From: Pedobacter punctiformis
GTDB taxonomy: Bacteria; Bacteroidota; Bacteroidia; Sphingobacteriales; Sphingobacteriaceae
Direction: 5' to 3'
Assembly: GCF_027213715.1 (NCBI RefSeq)
Contig: NZ_JAPWGM010000003.1
Location: 248,001-312,000, forward strand
Length of the DNA: 64,000 nt
The notes under the pieces were generated by a model that did not search any database, had not been told where the DNA came from, and was given only the letters and a program-made list of their open reading frames with translations. Position numbers and translations under genes: made by a program. Below, in pieces: positions 16,630-24,521 of this stretch. Position 1 is the first letter of the stretch, and each line of letters opens with the position of its first letter.

Positions 16630-17862
16630 ATGAAGAGAAGATTTAACCTTTTACCCATCATCCTGTTCGCTTTAGCCTTTTTATTAATTAATGCTTATGT
16701 GCTTTCGGGCCTTAGTACAATCTTCCATCAGTCCTGGTTAGCTCCTGTATTTTGGCTTGCCGTTATAGGTCTTTCTGTTGCCTTATTTTTTGCAATCACA
16801 AAAATGAGGCGCTCCGGCATGAATAAGTTTTTTCAAATTATAAGCCATGCATTTTTAATTCTCCTGGGCTCAGAGCTGGTTTTCGCTATATTTTTAATCA
16901 TTGGCGATCTGTACCGCTTAATCCTCACTGTAAATTCAAATTTTACATCTGCCGGATTTCACTGGGTTGCCAGAAATAATTATTGGGTAGATTTCTCATT
17001 GTTCATGTTTGCCATAACCCTGGCCCTTTTTGCTTATGGAATAACGCTCGGCAAATATGCTTACCGGGTAATTAAGCATACTTTATTTTTTGATGATTTG
17101 CCCGTAAGTTTCGATGGTTTTACCATTACACAAATCTCTGATGTGCATGCCGGAAGTTTTACCAATCCGGTAGCCGTACAAAAAGGAATCGACATGATTA
17201 ATGCACAAAAAAGTGATCTTTTTGTTTTTACCGGCGATTTGGTTAATAATGCGGCTTCGGAAATTAAACCTTATCTGGGACATTTTTCTCAGATTAAAGC
17301 GCCATACGGACAGTTTTCCATTTTAGGGAACCATGATTACGGAGATTATATTAAATGGCCAACTGAAGCAGATAAAGTACAAAATCTTCAACAACTAAAA
17401 GAATATCACAAAGATTTAGGTTTTAAACTTTTACTGGATGAACATGTGGAACTGATTAAAAACGGAGAGAAGATTATTTTAGCGGGTATAGAAAACTGGG
17501 GAATTGGGTTTGGGGAGCGTGGCGATTTAGAAAAAGCTTTGAGAAACACAAATGTGAACGATTTTAAGGTACTCCTTTCTCACGATCCTTCTCATTGGGA
17601 TGCTCAGGTCAAGCAATTTCCTTCTAAAATTCAACTTACCCTTGCAGGTCATACACATGGAATGCAGTTTGGAATTGAAGCCTTCGGAATTAAATGGAGC
17701 CTTGTAAAATACCGGTATAAACATTGGGCAGGTATTAAAACAGAAAATAACCGCTACCTAAACATTAACCGTGGTTTTGGTTTTCTGGGTTTTTCAGGGC
17801 GTATCGGCATCTGGCCGGAAATTACAGTGATCGAATTGAAAAGAAAAACAGAAAACAACTAA
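16630..17862 (+). CDS. Membrane-anchored metallophosphoesterase
   Basis: The 410-aa protein has four or five N-terminal membrane helices (residues about 1-150) and then a calcineurin-like phosphoesterase domain. The metal-site motifs occur in order: ISDVHAGSF (D-x-H), FTGDLVNN (GD), LGNHDYGDY (GNHD), LLSHDPSHWD (H) and LAGHTHGMQFG (GHTH). This is the YkuE/YaeI type of membrane-linked phosphoesterase, for which lipid-linked substrates are suspected. The M23-like gene begins 45 bp downstream on the same strand and may be cotranscribed. Confidence 0.9.
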   Translation: MKRRFNLLPIILFALAFLLINAYVLSGLSTIFHQSWLAPVFWLAVIGLSVALFFAITKMRRSGMNKFFQIISHAFLILLGSELVFAIFLIIGDLYRLILTVNSNFTSAGFHWVARNNYWVDFSLFMFAITLALFAYGITLGKYAYRVIKHTLFFDDLPVSFDGFTITQISDVHAGSFTNPVAVQKGIDMINAQKSDLFVFTGDLVNNAASEIKPYLGHFSQIKAPYGQFSILGNHDYGDYIKWPTEADKVQNLQQLKEYHKDLGFKLLLDEHVELIKNGEKIILAGIENWGIGFGERGDLEKALRNTNVNDFKVLLSHDPSHWDAQVKQFPSKIQLTLAGHTHGMQFGIEAFGIKWSLVKYRYKHWAGIKTENNRYLNINRGFGFLGFSGRIGIWPEITVIELKRKTENN

Positions 17863-17907
17863 GTAAATAGTTAATAAATTATTATCTTGTTCCCTATAAA
17901 TATTTAA

Positions 17908-18537
17908 TTGATGAGAACAATCTTAATTATTCTGTTTACCATTTTCTTTGCAGAAACGCCTACTATTGACAATGATAAAGATCGCTGGAAGCCCTATTAT
18001 ACAGATGCCAATCCTGACCTTACTGCAGATAAATGGTTTTTGCCATTTGATGTGAGCAATCGCAAAGAGGTTAAAAACATTAAAATCATCAGCATATTCG
18101 GCGATCACCGGGATAGTTTTTACAAAGGCCATATCCATACCGCGATCGACATTAACCCGGCCAAACCAAAAACAAAGCTGGTCGCTGTTTATCCAATGGC
18201 CAATGGCGTAGTTTGCTCCATTCATCTTGGCGAAAACCAACGTACAGTTGTGGTAAAACATAAATTAAAAGATGGAAAGATCATGTTTACCACTTACAAA
18301 CATCTTAAAGAAGTTTATGTATCTAACGGACAACAAGTTAACCCTAACACTAAATTGGCCCGCTTATTTACGCCTGAAGAAAGTAAAAAATATGGCGGCG
18401 ATTACCATCATTTGCACCTGGAAATACGCAAAAAATTTGATGATTATGGCTGTGCCAGCTGGTTAACCATGAATAAAACCCAGTTAAACGACCGTTATTT
18501 CAATCCTCAGGTTTTTATTAAAGAGCATGTAAAATAA
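17908..18537 (+). CDS. Exported M23-family metallopeptidase-like protein
   Basis: The 209-aa protein has a short hydrophobic N-terminal signal (MMRTILIILFTIFFA). A LytM/M23 fold follows, with HTAID (H-x3-D), a long beta-sheet (ANGVVCSIHLGENQRTVVVKHK), TYKHL and HHLHLEI (H-x-H). These are the zinc ligands of peptidoglycan endopeptidases, so it may cleave wall cross-links in the periplasm. The zinc-ligand set looks complete. It follows the phosphoesterase by 45 bp, and a bidirectional terminator lies 22 bp after its stop. Confidence 0.85.
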   Translation: MMRTILIILFTIFFAETPTIDNDKDRWKPYYTDANPDLTADKWFLPFDVSNRKEVKNIKIISIFGDHRDSFYKGHIHTAIDINPAKPKTKLVAVYPMANGVVCSIHLGENQRTVVVKHKLKDGKIMFTTYKHLKEVYVSNGQQVNPNTKLARLFTPEESKKYGGDYHHLHLEIRKKFDDYGCASWLTMNKTQLNDRYFNPQVFIKEHVK

Positions 18538-18559
18538 GTTCTTCATTTTTATAAACAAT

Positions 18560-18587
18560 AAGCCCAATCCATAACTGAATTGGGCTT
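18560..18587. terminator. Bidirectional terminator
   Basis: AAGCCCAAT / ATTGGGCTT form a 9-bp perfect stem with a 10-nt loop between the convergent M23-like gene and the lipoprotein gene at 18616. Confidence 0.8.
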
Positions 18588-18615
18588 TATTGCGGATATT
18601 CTTTTAAATCTTGTC

Positions 18616-18999
18616 TTAATTTACGTTGCAATCATCATTTGATACGGCATCTACGGTTAAAACCTTAACCGCAGCTGGTCCCTGAGGGCATGACTTAATT
18701 TCAATGTTATCATTAGAATTGTAATGGTATTTGACATAAAAAATTTTGTTCTGAATCCGGTAGCTTTCGGATACATTAATTAAAGCAGCCTGGTATTCAA
18801 TAATTTTTCCGTCGTTATCTTTTATAGGTGTGGCATCTGTATTTGTAGTGCCAAAGCTCACCAATACCGAGCCCTGTTCTGTACAGTAATTTGAAATGTA
18901 TTTAACCTGGTAACATTTTGTTTGTTTAATATCTTTTTCGCAAGAAAAAAGGAAGGTGGTAAAAGCAGCTGTTAAAAATAGGGAGGTTCGCTTCTTCAT
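18616..18999 (-). CDS. Small lipoprotein of unknown function
   Basis: The 127-aa protein starts MKKRTSLFLTAAFTTFLFSCEKD with a clear lipobox (FLFSC, lipid-modified C20). The mature part has four further cysteines (KCYQ, NYCTEQ, KSCPQG, DDCNVN) that could form two disulfides outside the cytoplasm. No family with known function is recognised. It is probably monocistronic, ending at the shared terminator. Confidence 0.75.
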   Translation of the reverse strand: MKKRTSLFLTAAFTTFLFSCEKDIKQTKCYQVKYISNYCTEQGSVLVSFGTTNTDATPIKDNDGKIIEYQAALINVSESYRIQNKIFYVKYHYNSNDNIEIKSCPQGPAAVKVLTVDAVSNDDCNVN

Positions 19000-19311
19000 A
19001 AGTTTATGTAATCATTAGTGACGGCAAAATTATAAAAGGTGTAAAGTTTATTGGCTAAAACCAATCGATAACCCGAAAACCGTGTTTAGTATTCGGTTTT
19101 CCGTGTTTAGTTTTTTTTCAGATGCATAGGCGGCTCTTTTTTAGGTTCAATAGTTTTATTTATCTTTTATAAAACGCTGGTCCGAACAAAAACGCTACAC
19201 CCGTGATGGAAAATTATACAAAAGAATATTCGAAGAATGAATGCACAGATAGTCAAAAAACCATAATCAATATGGTTTTACAAGATGGGTTAATTAAAAT
19301 ATAAAGTGATT
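19000..19311. other. Gene-free spacer with an unexplained hairpin and the GNAT terminator
   Basis: No credible ORF is present. An imperfect hairpin (CCGAAAACCG at 19073-19082 with CGGTTTTCCG at 19094-19103, one mismatch) is followed by a run of eight T. The decamer CCGTGTTTAG is repeated at 19080-19089 and 19101-19110. A second hairpin, AAAACCATA / TATGGTTTT (19257-19279), is well placed as terminator of the minus-strand acetyltransferase gene. Confidence 0.6.
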
Positions 19312-19611
19312 TTACTCTGCAGTACGATTCCAAATGTCGCCATATAAATCCGGGTGACGTTTAAATTGTGCATGCACATAAGGACAAAGTGGGATAACTT
19401 TTAAATTGTGTGCTCTGACATAATTCACCATCGAAGCCAGCAATTGTCCGGCGTAGCCCTTACCCGATTGATCTTCATCAACTTCGGTATGGTAAACCGT
19501 TAAGTCGGTTCCGTTAATTTCGACAATCATTTCACCAATTTTCCGTCCTTCATCATATAAGTTAAATGCAGCAGGCTCTCCGTTACCGGTTTCAAATTTT
19601 ATTTCTGACAT
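19312..19611 (-). CDS. Small GNAT-fold N-acetyltransferase (YjdJ/NATD1-like)
   Basis: From the ATG at 19611 the protein has 99 aa. A longer open frame to 19668 adds a hydrophobic stretch with no family support. The core VYHTEVDEDQSGKGYAGQLLASMVNYVRAHNLKVIPLCPYVHAQFKRHPDL is the short single-domain GNAT type, with the acetyl-CoA loop Q-S-G-K-G-Y-A-G. The substrate is unknown. The hairpin at 19257-19279 follows its stop. Confidence 0.85.
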   Translation of the reverse strand: MSEIKFETGNGEPAAFNLYDEGRKIGEMIVEINGTDLTVYHTEVDEDQSGKGYAGQLLASMVNYVRAHNLKVIPLCPYVHAQFKRHPDLYGDIWNRTAE

Positions 19612-19736
19612 GATATTATGCTTTTGCAGAACTAAGATAAACAATAGTCTTACAAAAAACACAGGCAATTGTCTATTTCTGCTTATTGAATCTCAGTATT
19701 TACAAATGGATAACATGGATTAAACACTAATCATTT

Positions 19737-20093
19737 TTAGCCCAGATTTTTATGTTTTTTACCCCATTTTTCGAGTTCTTTAATTATCGGCAAAAGCTCA
19801 TACCCTATTTTCGTTAATTCATACTCCACACGGGGCGGAACCTCTGCATAAACCGTTCGTTTAACGATTTTACTTTCTTCCAGTTTTCGTAATTGAAGGG
19901 TCAGCATTCGTTCGGTAATATTTGGCAAACACTTTTTTAACTCCCCAAATCTGTGTTTCCCCTTAATCAGATAACAACAAATGGCTAATGACCATTGCCC
20001 TCCGATAATATTTGAAGCATAAACTTCTAAACATTCTTCTGTAAGCGCTTTTTTGTTCGCAGCATGGGTTGAACTTTCTTTAATTTTTGTCAT
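19737..20093 (-). CDS. HxlR-family transcriptional regulator
   Basis: The 118-aa winged-helix protein carries the family pattern: Cys near the N-terminus (ECLEVYASNIIGGQWSLAICCYL), RFGELKKCLPNITERMLTLQLRKLEESKIVKRTVYAEVPPRVEYELT, then a dimerisation helix (LLPIIKELEKWGKKH). It diverges from a flavodoxin-fold oxidoreductase gene 100 bp away, and a 30-bp imperfect dyad lies between them. That is the usual layout of a redox- or electrophile-responsive HxlR switch. The C20-region cysteine could be the sensor. Confidence 0.9.
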   Translation of the reverse strand: MTKIKESSTHAANKKALTEECLEVYASNIIGGQWSLAICCYLIKGKHRFGELKKCLPNITERMLTLQLRKLEESKIVKRTVYAEVPPRVEYELTKIGYELLPIIKELEKWGKKHKNLG

Positions 20094-20125
20094 TACTTAC
20101 ATTTTTTATAGTACCATACAATGGG

Positions 20126-20155
20126 TTGCTAATGTACAAAATGTACGTATTGCAA
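20126..20155. promoter_or_regulatory. Imperfect dyad between HxlR and oxidoreductase genes, candidate HxlR operator
   Basis: Outer arms TTGC and GCAA enclose an inner GTACAAAATGTAC palindrome (20134-20146). The dyad is centred between the two divergent start codons at 20093 and 20194. Confidence 0.45.
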
Positions 20156-20193
20156 AGTATTTTTGCCGTCATTGATTTTAAGTTTAATACTAT

Positions 20194-20724
20194 ATGAGCA
20201 CCTTAATTATCGTCATTCACCCCAATATCAAAGATTCGGCTATCAATAAAAGATGGATTGAGGAACTGAATAAATATCCCGAAAAATATGCTGTTCATCA
20301 GCTACACGAAGTTTATCCTGATGAAAAAATTGATGTGGTACTGGAGCAAAAGCTGATTGAAGCTTATGATAAAATTGTTTTTCAGTTTCCATTTTACTGG
20401 TTTAGCTCCCCTCCTTTTTTTAAAAAATGGTTAGATGAGGTTCTTACCTATGGTTGGGCTTATGGCAGCAAAAGCGGTTATAAAGTTGCTGAAAAGAAAA
20501 TTGCCCTGGCAATTACCGTTGGGATAGCCGAACAAGAATACAATCGATCTGAAAAATATAAATATACTTTAGCCCAATTAACAAGACCATTTGAACTTAC
20601 TTTTGAATATATCAAAGCAGATTACAAGCCCTCTTTTGCTTATTATGGGATGGAGTTAAACGCTTCAAAAGAATGGATTGAGAAAAGTGTTCCGCTTTAC
20701 ATCGATTTTTTAGATGCTTTGTAG
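20194..20724 (+). CDS. NAD(P)H-dependent FMN oxidoreductase (KefF/MdaB-like flavodoxin fold)
   Basis: The 176-aa protein starts with a flavodoxin-fold strand and loop (STLIIVIHPNIKDSAINKRW). It continues with HQLHEVYPDEKIDV, IVFQFPFYWFSSPPFFKKWLDEVLTYGWAYG and an ITVG strand, which are typical of the YwrO/KefF/NQO family. Such enzymes reduce quinones or other electrophiles by two electrons. It is divergent from the HxlR gene, which probably controls it. No partner gene follows; tRNA-Cys comes next. Confidence 0.88.
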   Translation: MSTLIIVIHPNIKDSAINKRWIEELNKYPEKYAVHQLHEVYPDEKIDVVLEQKLIEAYDKIVFQFPFYWFSSPPFFKKWLDEVLTYGWAYGSKSGYKVAEKKIALAITVGIAEQEYNRSEKYKYTLAQLTRPFELTFEYIKADYKPSFAYYGMELNASKEWIEKSVPLYIDFLDAL

Positions 20725-20875
20725 ATATTTTTCTATCATCATTATTGAATAAGTAAAGTACATTAACCCAAGCCCTGAAAGAATAGCTTCACAAACATAT
20801 AGACACATTTTTAATAAAAAATAATCCCGGTCAAAATAAATACTACTATTTCTATAGATTATATATAATATTTTT

Positions 20876-20883
20876 TATATTTG
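20876..20883 (+). promoter_or_regulatory. -7 promoter box upstream of tRNA-Cys
   Basis: TATATTTG is an exact Bacteroidota -7 box, about 49 bp before the mature tRNA 5' end. Confidence 0.5.
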
Positions 20884-20931
20884 CCTAACCTTAATTCGGT
20901 TTCTGTTTACAGTAAATGGGATTAAAAATAT

Positions 20932-21003
20932 AGTCATGTGGCCGAGTGGTTTAGGTACAGGTCTGCAAAACCTTTTACGGCGGTTCGAGTCCGCCCATGA
21001 CGT
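20932..21003 (+). tRNA. tRNA-Cys (anticodon GCA)
   Basis: Folding by eye gives an anticodon loop CTGCAAA with anticodon GCA, a perfect T-arm (GGCGG TTCGAGT CCGCC) and a D-arm starting at GCC. The discriminator is U73, the identity base of tRNA-Cys. Six acceptor pairs form (GTCATG with CATGAC), but the first pair would be A1-G72, and C27-U43 in the anticodon stem is also mismatched. It has its own promoter and a strong terminator, so it looks expressed. CCA is not encoded. Confidence 0.75.
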
Positions 21004-21045
21004 CAAATTAGGATAATTTGGTTATCATATATTTGTTTTGTTGTT

Positions 21046-21075
21046 AACAAAGCTATCTGGATGGATAGCTTTGTT
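21046..21075 (+). terminator. Strong terminator after tRNA-Cys
   Basis: AACAAAGCTATC / GATAGCTTTGTT form a perfect 12-bp stem with a 6-nt loop, followed by a T-rich tail (GCTTTTAGTCTTTTT). It explains the symmetry inside a 69-codon open frame that starts at 21038. Confidence 0.8.
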
Positions 21076-21299
21076 GCTTTTAGTCTTTTTTATAATTCAG
21101 GGTCATCTATACCTCCTCTGTGTTAGGATATATCATTATCCTCCAGTATACAAATTCGTTTTTTCATCATTTCTATTCAAAATAAACCCTCATTATCAAT
21201 ACCTTATCCAAACAACCATTACTATTGGCAATTGTTTACTTATTTAATCAGGTGTAGCGTATACCTTTGTTTACTCGTTTATGCAATAAACAACCGGAT

Positions 21300-21818
21300 A
21301 TGAAAAAATACCATTACATTTTGATTTTGCTGATAACAGGAACTTTTTTAGCTGCTTGTAAGAAAGATAATATGGTTTATCAAAGTGATTATACCAAAAG
21401 CTACCAGGCCTGGTTAAACTTTAAAGCATCAACCAGCAACGCTTACCGCTATCAGGCTAATACAGCATCCTGGACGGGTTATAGCTCGCAAACGATAATT
21501 ACCGTACAAAATGGTGAGGTTGTTAAACGAAGTTATGTTGCCAAAAATATTGATCAAAAAACACATGCGGTAATTGTTTTAAAAGAATGGATTGAAGACA
21601 AAGCCAGCCTGAATACTCATCAGGAAGGGGCAGCAACTAAAACCCTAGATGAAGTATATTTGATGGCAAAAAATGAATGGTTACTGAAAAGAAAAGATGC
21701 TGAAACGTATTTTGAAGCCAAAAATAATGGAATGATCTCTTCCTGTGGTTATGTAGAAAATGGTTGCCAGGATGATTGTTTCACAGGAATTTCTATAGGC
21801 TTTATCGAAAAATTATAG
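21300..21818 (+). CDS. Small lipoprotein of unknown function
   Basis: The start at 21300 gives MKKYHYILILLITGTFLAACKKD, a clear lipoprotein signal with lipobox LAAC; a longer frame from 21267 spoils it. The mature protein (172 aa in total) is mostly helical and charged, with a C-terminal cysteine cluster (SSCGYVENGCQDDC) that could form disulfides or bind metal. DUF6174-like proteins have a similar size and look, but I cannot confirm membership. No operon partner is evident. Confidence 0.75.
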   Translation: MKKYHYILILLITGTFLAACKKDNMVYQSDYTKSYQAWLNFKASTSNAYRYQANTASWTGYSSQTIITVQNGEVVKRSYVAKNIDQKTHAVIVLKEWIEDKASLNTHQEGAATKTLDEVYLMAKNEWLLKRKDAETYFEAKNNGMISSCGYVENGCQDDCFTGISIGFIEKL

Positions 21819-22088
21819 CTGCAAATTAAATCCTGCAGAAGTTGCTTATAAAAAGAATGGAGGAGTTAACCACAACTCCCCCATTAATCAACTAACTATA
21901 ACCTAAACTGATCAAAAGTAAATATTATTTTTATCAAACGCAACAATATTGCATTTATTTTATTTACGAATCTCTAAATCCTAATCCAGATAACCTGCTA
22001 AAAAATCAAGCACCACTGCACAACAAAGGATACTATTATGTAATTTTAAAACACAATCATTAAATCAATCTACCTAATCCCTATGTAA

Positions 22089-23255
22089 ATGAATGATGTA
22101 TCCACTCAACCTATACCACCCAATCAACGAACCTTAATAGTAGATATACTTAGAGGCTGGGCACTTCTTGGTGTAGTTTTAATGAACTATTTTGACTTTT
22201 TTGTAATCGACAAAGATTTTGAAGTTTTTAAGCCAGATACTTTAACAAGCACATTAATGTATTTCATGAAGACCGTTTTTGCAGCGAAATCATGGACGAT
22301 GCTCAGCTTATTATTTGGCTACGGCTTTGCTGTTTTAATGAATAATGTAAGCAACAAAGGGCACAATCCGTATGCGTTTTTTGCAGGCCGCATGTTTTGG
22401 CTGCTGGTACTGGCATTAATTAACAGTGCACTCTTTTTTGGTGATATACTTAAGGATTATGCCATTTTAGGATTACTGCTGTTGTTGTTTTATCGAAGTT
22501 CGCCTAAAACCAGCTTTATTGCAAGCTTAATTTTATTGTTCTCCATTCCGGTGCTTCACGCCTATATCAACTCGTTAAATACAGCGAAAACAAACCCACT
22601 AAGTCCATTATTTTATCTGTATAAAAGCAGCAATTTAACAGATGTGTTAACCTTTGGGCTTAAAGGCACCTATGTTGGCCAGATTATAAGCAAACCTTAT
22701 CTTTATACGGTACATGTTGTAATGTTTTGTTGCTTCTTATGGGGATTTACTTTGTACCGGATTAATTTCTTTAACAATCTTAAATTAAAAACAAAACAGG
22801 TAAAAAAGGCCTTTTGGTTTTCGCTGGGTATTACTTTGTTGCTTACCGCTTTTTTATTGATTGATAAAAATTTAAAATGGACGAGCAAAAAATATTATAA
22901 TGTACAATACTGGCTGATTCTAAGTTCGATGATATTTATAGTTAGTGTAATATGCTGGTTGTACATTGCCGATAAAAGCAAACGCTTTTTTGCTGCTCTG
23001 GCTGTGATGGGAAAAATGACCCTGACCAATTATATGATGCAAAATTTAATAGGTATGCTCCTGTTTTCGGGTTTTGGGCTGGGCATTTGGACCAGCAAAC
23101 CGATTTGGTTTTACCTTATACTGGCTATCGGCATTTATACCATCCAGGTTTACTTTAGCCGCTGGTGGCTGACCCGTTATAATTATGGACCGGTAGAGTG
23201 GATTTGGCGCCAATTGAGCTATCAAAAACGTTTGCCGCTAAAAAAGCAAAAATAA
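22089..23255 (+). CDS. DUF418-family integral membrane protein (YeiB-like)
   Basis: The 388-aa protein begins with TLIVDILRGWALLGVVLMNY, the characteristic opening of DUF418/YeiB-type proteins with an R-G segment in the first helix. About nine or ten hydrophobic helices follow. The C-terminal block MGKMTLTNYMMQNLIGMLLFSGFGLG...YFSRWWLTRYNYGPVEWIWRQLSY is the DUF418 signature. The function is unknown; the family is distantly like acyltransferase-3 membrane proteins. It stands alone and ends at the terminator at 23321-23360. Confidence 0.9.
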   Translation: MNDVSTQPIPPNQRTLIVDILRGWALLGVVLMNYFDFFVIDKDFEVFKPDTLTSTLMYFMKTVFAAKSWTMLSLLFGYGFAVLMNNVSNKGHNPYAFFAGRMFWLLVLALINSALFFGDILKDYAILGLLLLLFYRSSPKTSFIASLILLFSIPVLHAYINSLNTAKTNPLSPLFYLYKSSNLTDVLTFGLKGTYVGQIISKPYLYTVHVVMFCCFLWGFTLYRINFFNNLKLKTKQVKKAFWFSLGITLLLTAFLLIDKNLKWTSKKYYNVQYWLILSSMIFIVSVICWLYIADKSKRFFAALAVMGKMTLTNYMMQNLIGMLLFSGFGLGIWTSKPIWFYLILAIGIYTIQVYFSRWWLTRYNYGPVEWIWRQLSYQKRLPLKKQK

Positions 23256-23320
23256 ACTCTGTAAGTTCCAGGCGTTAACCTTCTTCTAGGTTTTTAATTT
23301 AACCAACCGGGAATCATTAA

Positions 23321-23360
23321 AACAACACAAGCCTTAGATCAGGCTAAGACTTGTGTTGTT
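23321..23360 (+). terminator. Intrinsic terminator of the DUF418 gene
   Basis: AACAACACAAG / CTTGTGTTGTT form an 11-bp stem, with an inner CTTAG / CTAAG pairing, followed by CTTTTTT. Confidence 0.85.
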
Positions 23361-23630
23361 CTTTTTTAACGTTTTGGTGGAAAGTTTACCACCCGCCAAA
23401 AAAAGGCCAGCCATTTCTCCATTCCGGAGTTTTTTTCGTTTTTCATATCTTTTTATAGATTTTAAAAATGTAATGTTATTACCTGAAGAAACTATTCCCT
23501 TCAGGTCAATCTTTTAAAGAAAATATAAATGAAAAGGGATGCATTGTGTAGTCTAAAAAAATTAATTCACATTTATTTTTCAATTAAATCCATTATGTAA
23601 ACATAAAAGCCGCAAGTTACAGCATTAATA

Positions 23631-23673
23631 AATAAATATTTATTGTTTTTCAATAAATATTTATTTATATTTG
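23631..23673 (+). promoter_or_regulatory. Promoter with two copies of a perfect 14-bp palindrome
   Basis: AATAAATATTTATT occurs at 23631-23644 and 23652-23665, with start points exactly 21 bp apart. The second copy abuts an exact -7 box TATATTTG (23666-23673), and the ATG of the DUF2975 gene is at 23700. Together the copies make a 15-bp inverted repeat with a TTTTT centre. The XRE regulator encoded two genes downstream is the obvious ligand, giving autorepression. Confidence 0.65.
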
Positions 23674-23699
23674 AATTATAAACTTAAACTAAAAATCAA

Positions 23700-24248
23700 A
23701 TGGAAATTAGTACAAAACAAATTTCGAAAATATTGCTCATCATTTCATGGGTAATATTTATTGGCTTATGTATAGAAGCTGGTGGTTATATATTCAGTGC
23801 TTTTTATACTTTAGTAATCAACCCGGATAATGCGGCACATTTTTGGGAACGAAATGATTTGTCAGGTCTTTATAAATATGACCCCGGGCATTTTTTTGTT
23901 GAAACCTTGCTTATAAGTATTGCAGCAGTAATGAGGGCCTGCATTTTTTACCTGATTATAAAAATCTTAAACGATAAAAAGGTGAACATTGCGCAGCCAT
24001 TCAACACAGAAGTCAGACATTTCATTATTAAACTATCATGCCTGACTTTTGGAATTGGCTTATTTACGGCATGGGGTGTTGGTTATACCGAATGGCTAAT
24101 TACAAAAGGTGTAAAAATGCCCGATACCCAACATTTACATTTAGGTGGAGCAGATGTATGGCTGTTTATGGGTGTTATACTTTTAGTGATTGCACAGGTT
24201 TTTAAAAAGGGAATTGAAATTCAAACAGAAAACGAATTAACCGTATAA
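23700..24248 (+). CDS. DUF2975-family membrane protein
   Basis: The 182-aa protein has four hydrophobic helices (about 8-35, 63-85, 105-130 and 150-170). The arrangement KILLIISWVIFIGLCIEAGGYIF ... LKILNDKKVNIAQPFNTEV ... LLVIAQVFKKGIEIQTENELTV is typical of DUF2975. Members usually sit directly upstream of a small YozG-type HTH gene, exactly as here (2 bp gap). The pair probably works as a membrane-linked regulatory module, though no mechanism is established to my knowledge. Expression is likely controlled through the palindromes at 23631-23665. Confidence 0.85.
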   Translation: MEISTKQISKILLIISWVIFIGLCIEAGGYIFSAFYTLVINPDNAAHFWERNDLSGLYKYDPGHFFVETLLISIAAVMRACIFYLIIKILNDKKVNIAQPFNTEVRHFIIKLSCLTFGIGLFTAWGVGYTEWLITKGVKMPDTQHLHLGGADVWLFMGVILLVIAQVFKKGIEIQTENELTV

Positions 24249-24250
24249 TT

Positions 24251-24457
24251 ATGCCTATTATAGCAAATCTTGATGTGATGATGGCCAAACGAAAAATGTC
24301 ATTAAATGAACTTGCAGAAAAAGTGGATTTGACCCTGGCCAACCTGTCAATACTCAAGACAGGAAAGGCAAAAGCAATTCGTTTCAGTACGCTAGAGGCC
24401 ATTTGTAAGGCTTTGGATTGCCAGCCGGGTGATATTCTGGAATATTCTAATCCTTAA
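24251..24457 (+). CDS. Small XRE/Cro-type HTH regulator (YozG-like)
   Basis: The 68-aa protein consists of little more than a helix-turn-helix: MPIIANLDVMMAKRKMSLNELAEKVDLTLANLSILKTGKAKAIRFSTLEAICKALDCQPGDILEY. This is the YozG-like class, ending with the typical C-Q-P-G-D-I-L-E-Y. It begins 2 bp after the DUF2975 gene, so the two are translated from one mRNA. It probably binds the paired 14-bp palindromes in front of the operon. Confidence 0.9.
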   Translation: MPIIANLDVMMAKRKMSLNELAEKVDLTLANLSILKTGKAKAIRFSTLEAICKALDCQPGDILEYSNP

Positions 24458-24521
24458 CATTTACGCCTTAGTTTTAAATGCCGGATCTTAAAATATACTT
24501 ACCTTAACATAAATTTATATT

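Larger units (their letters stand above)
23256..23699. other. Intergenic spacer holding a terminator, a weak hairpin and an operator region
   Basis: No gene is seen here. After the DUF418 stop there is a strong terminator (23321-23360). A short CTCC-ATTC-CGGAG hairpin followed by seven T lies near 23418-23437. The last 70 bp form the palindrome-rich promoter of the DUF2975/XRE pair. Confidence 0.6.

Noticed and set aside
21038..21247. 69-codon hydrophobic ORF after tRNA-Cys
   Set aside because: Its first third is the 12-bp terminator hairpin of the tRNA gene; the rest is an AT-rich hydrophobic frame with no start context.
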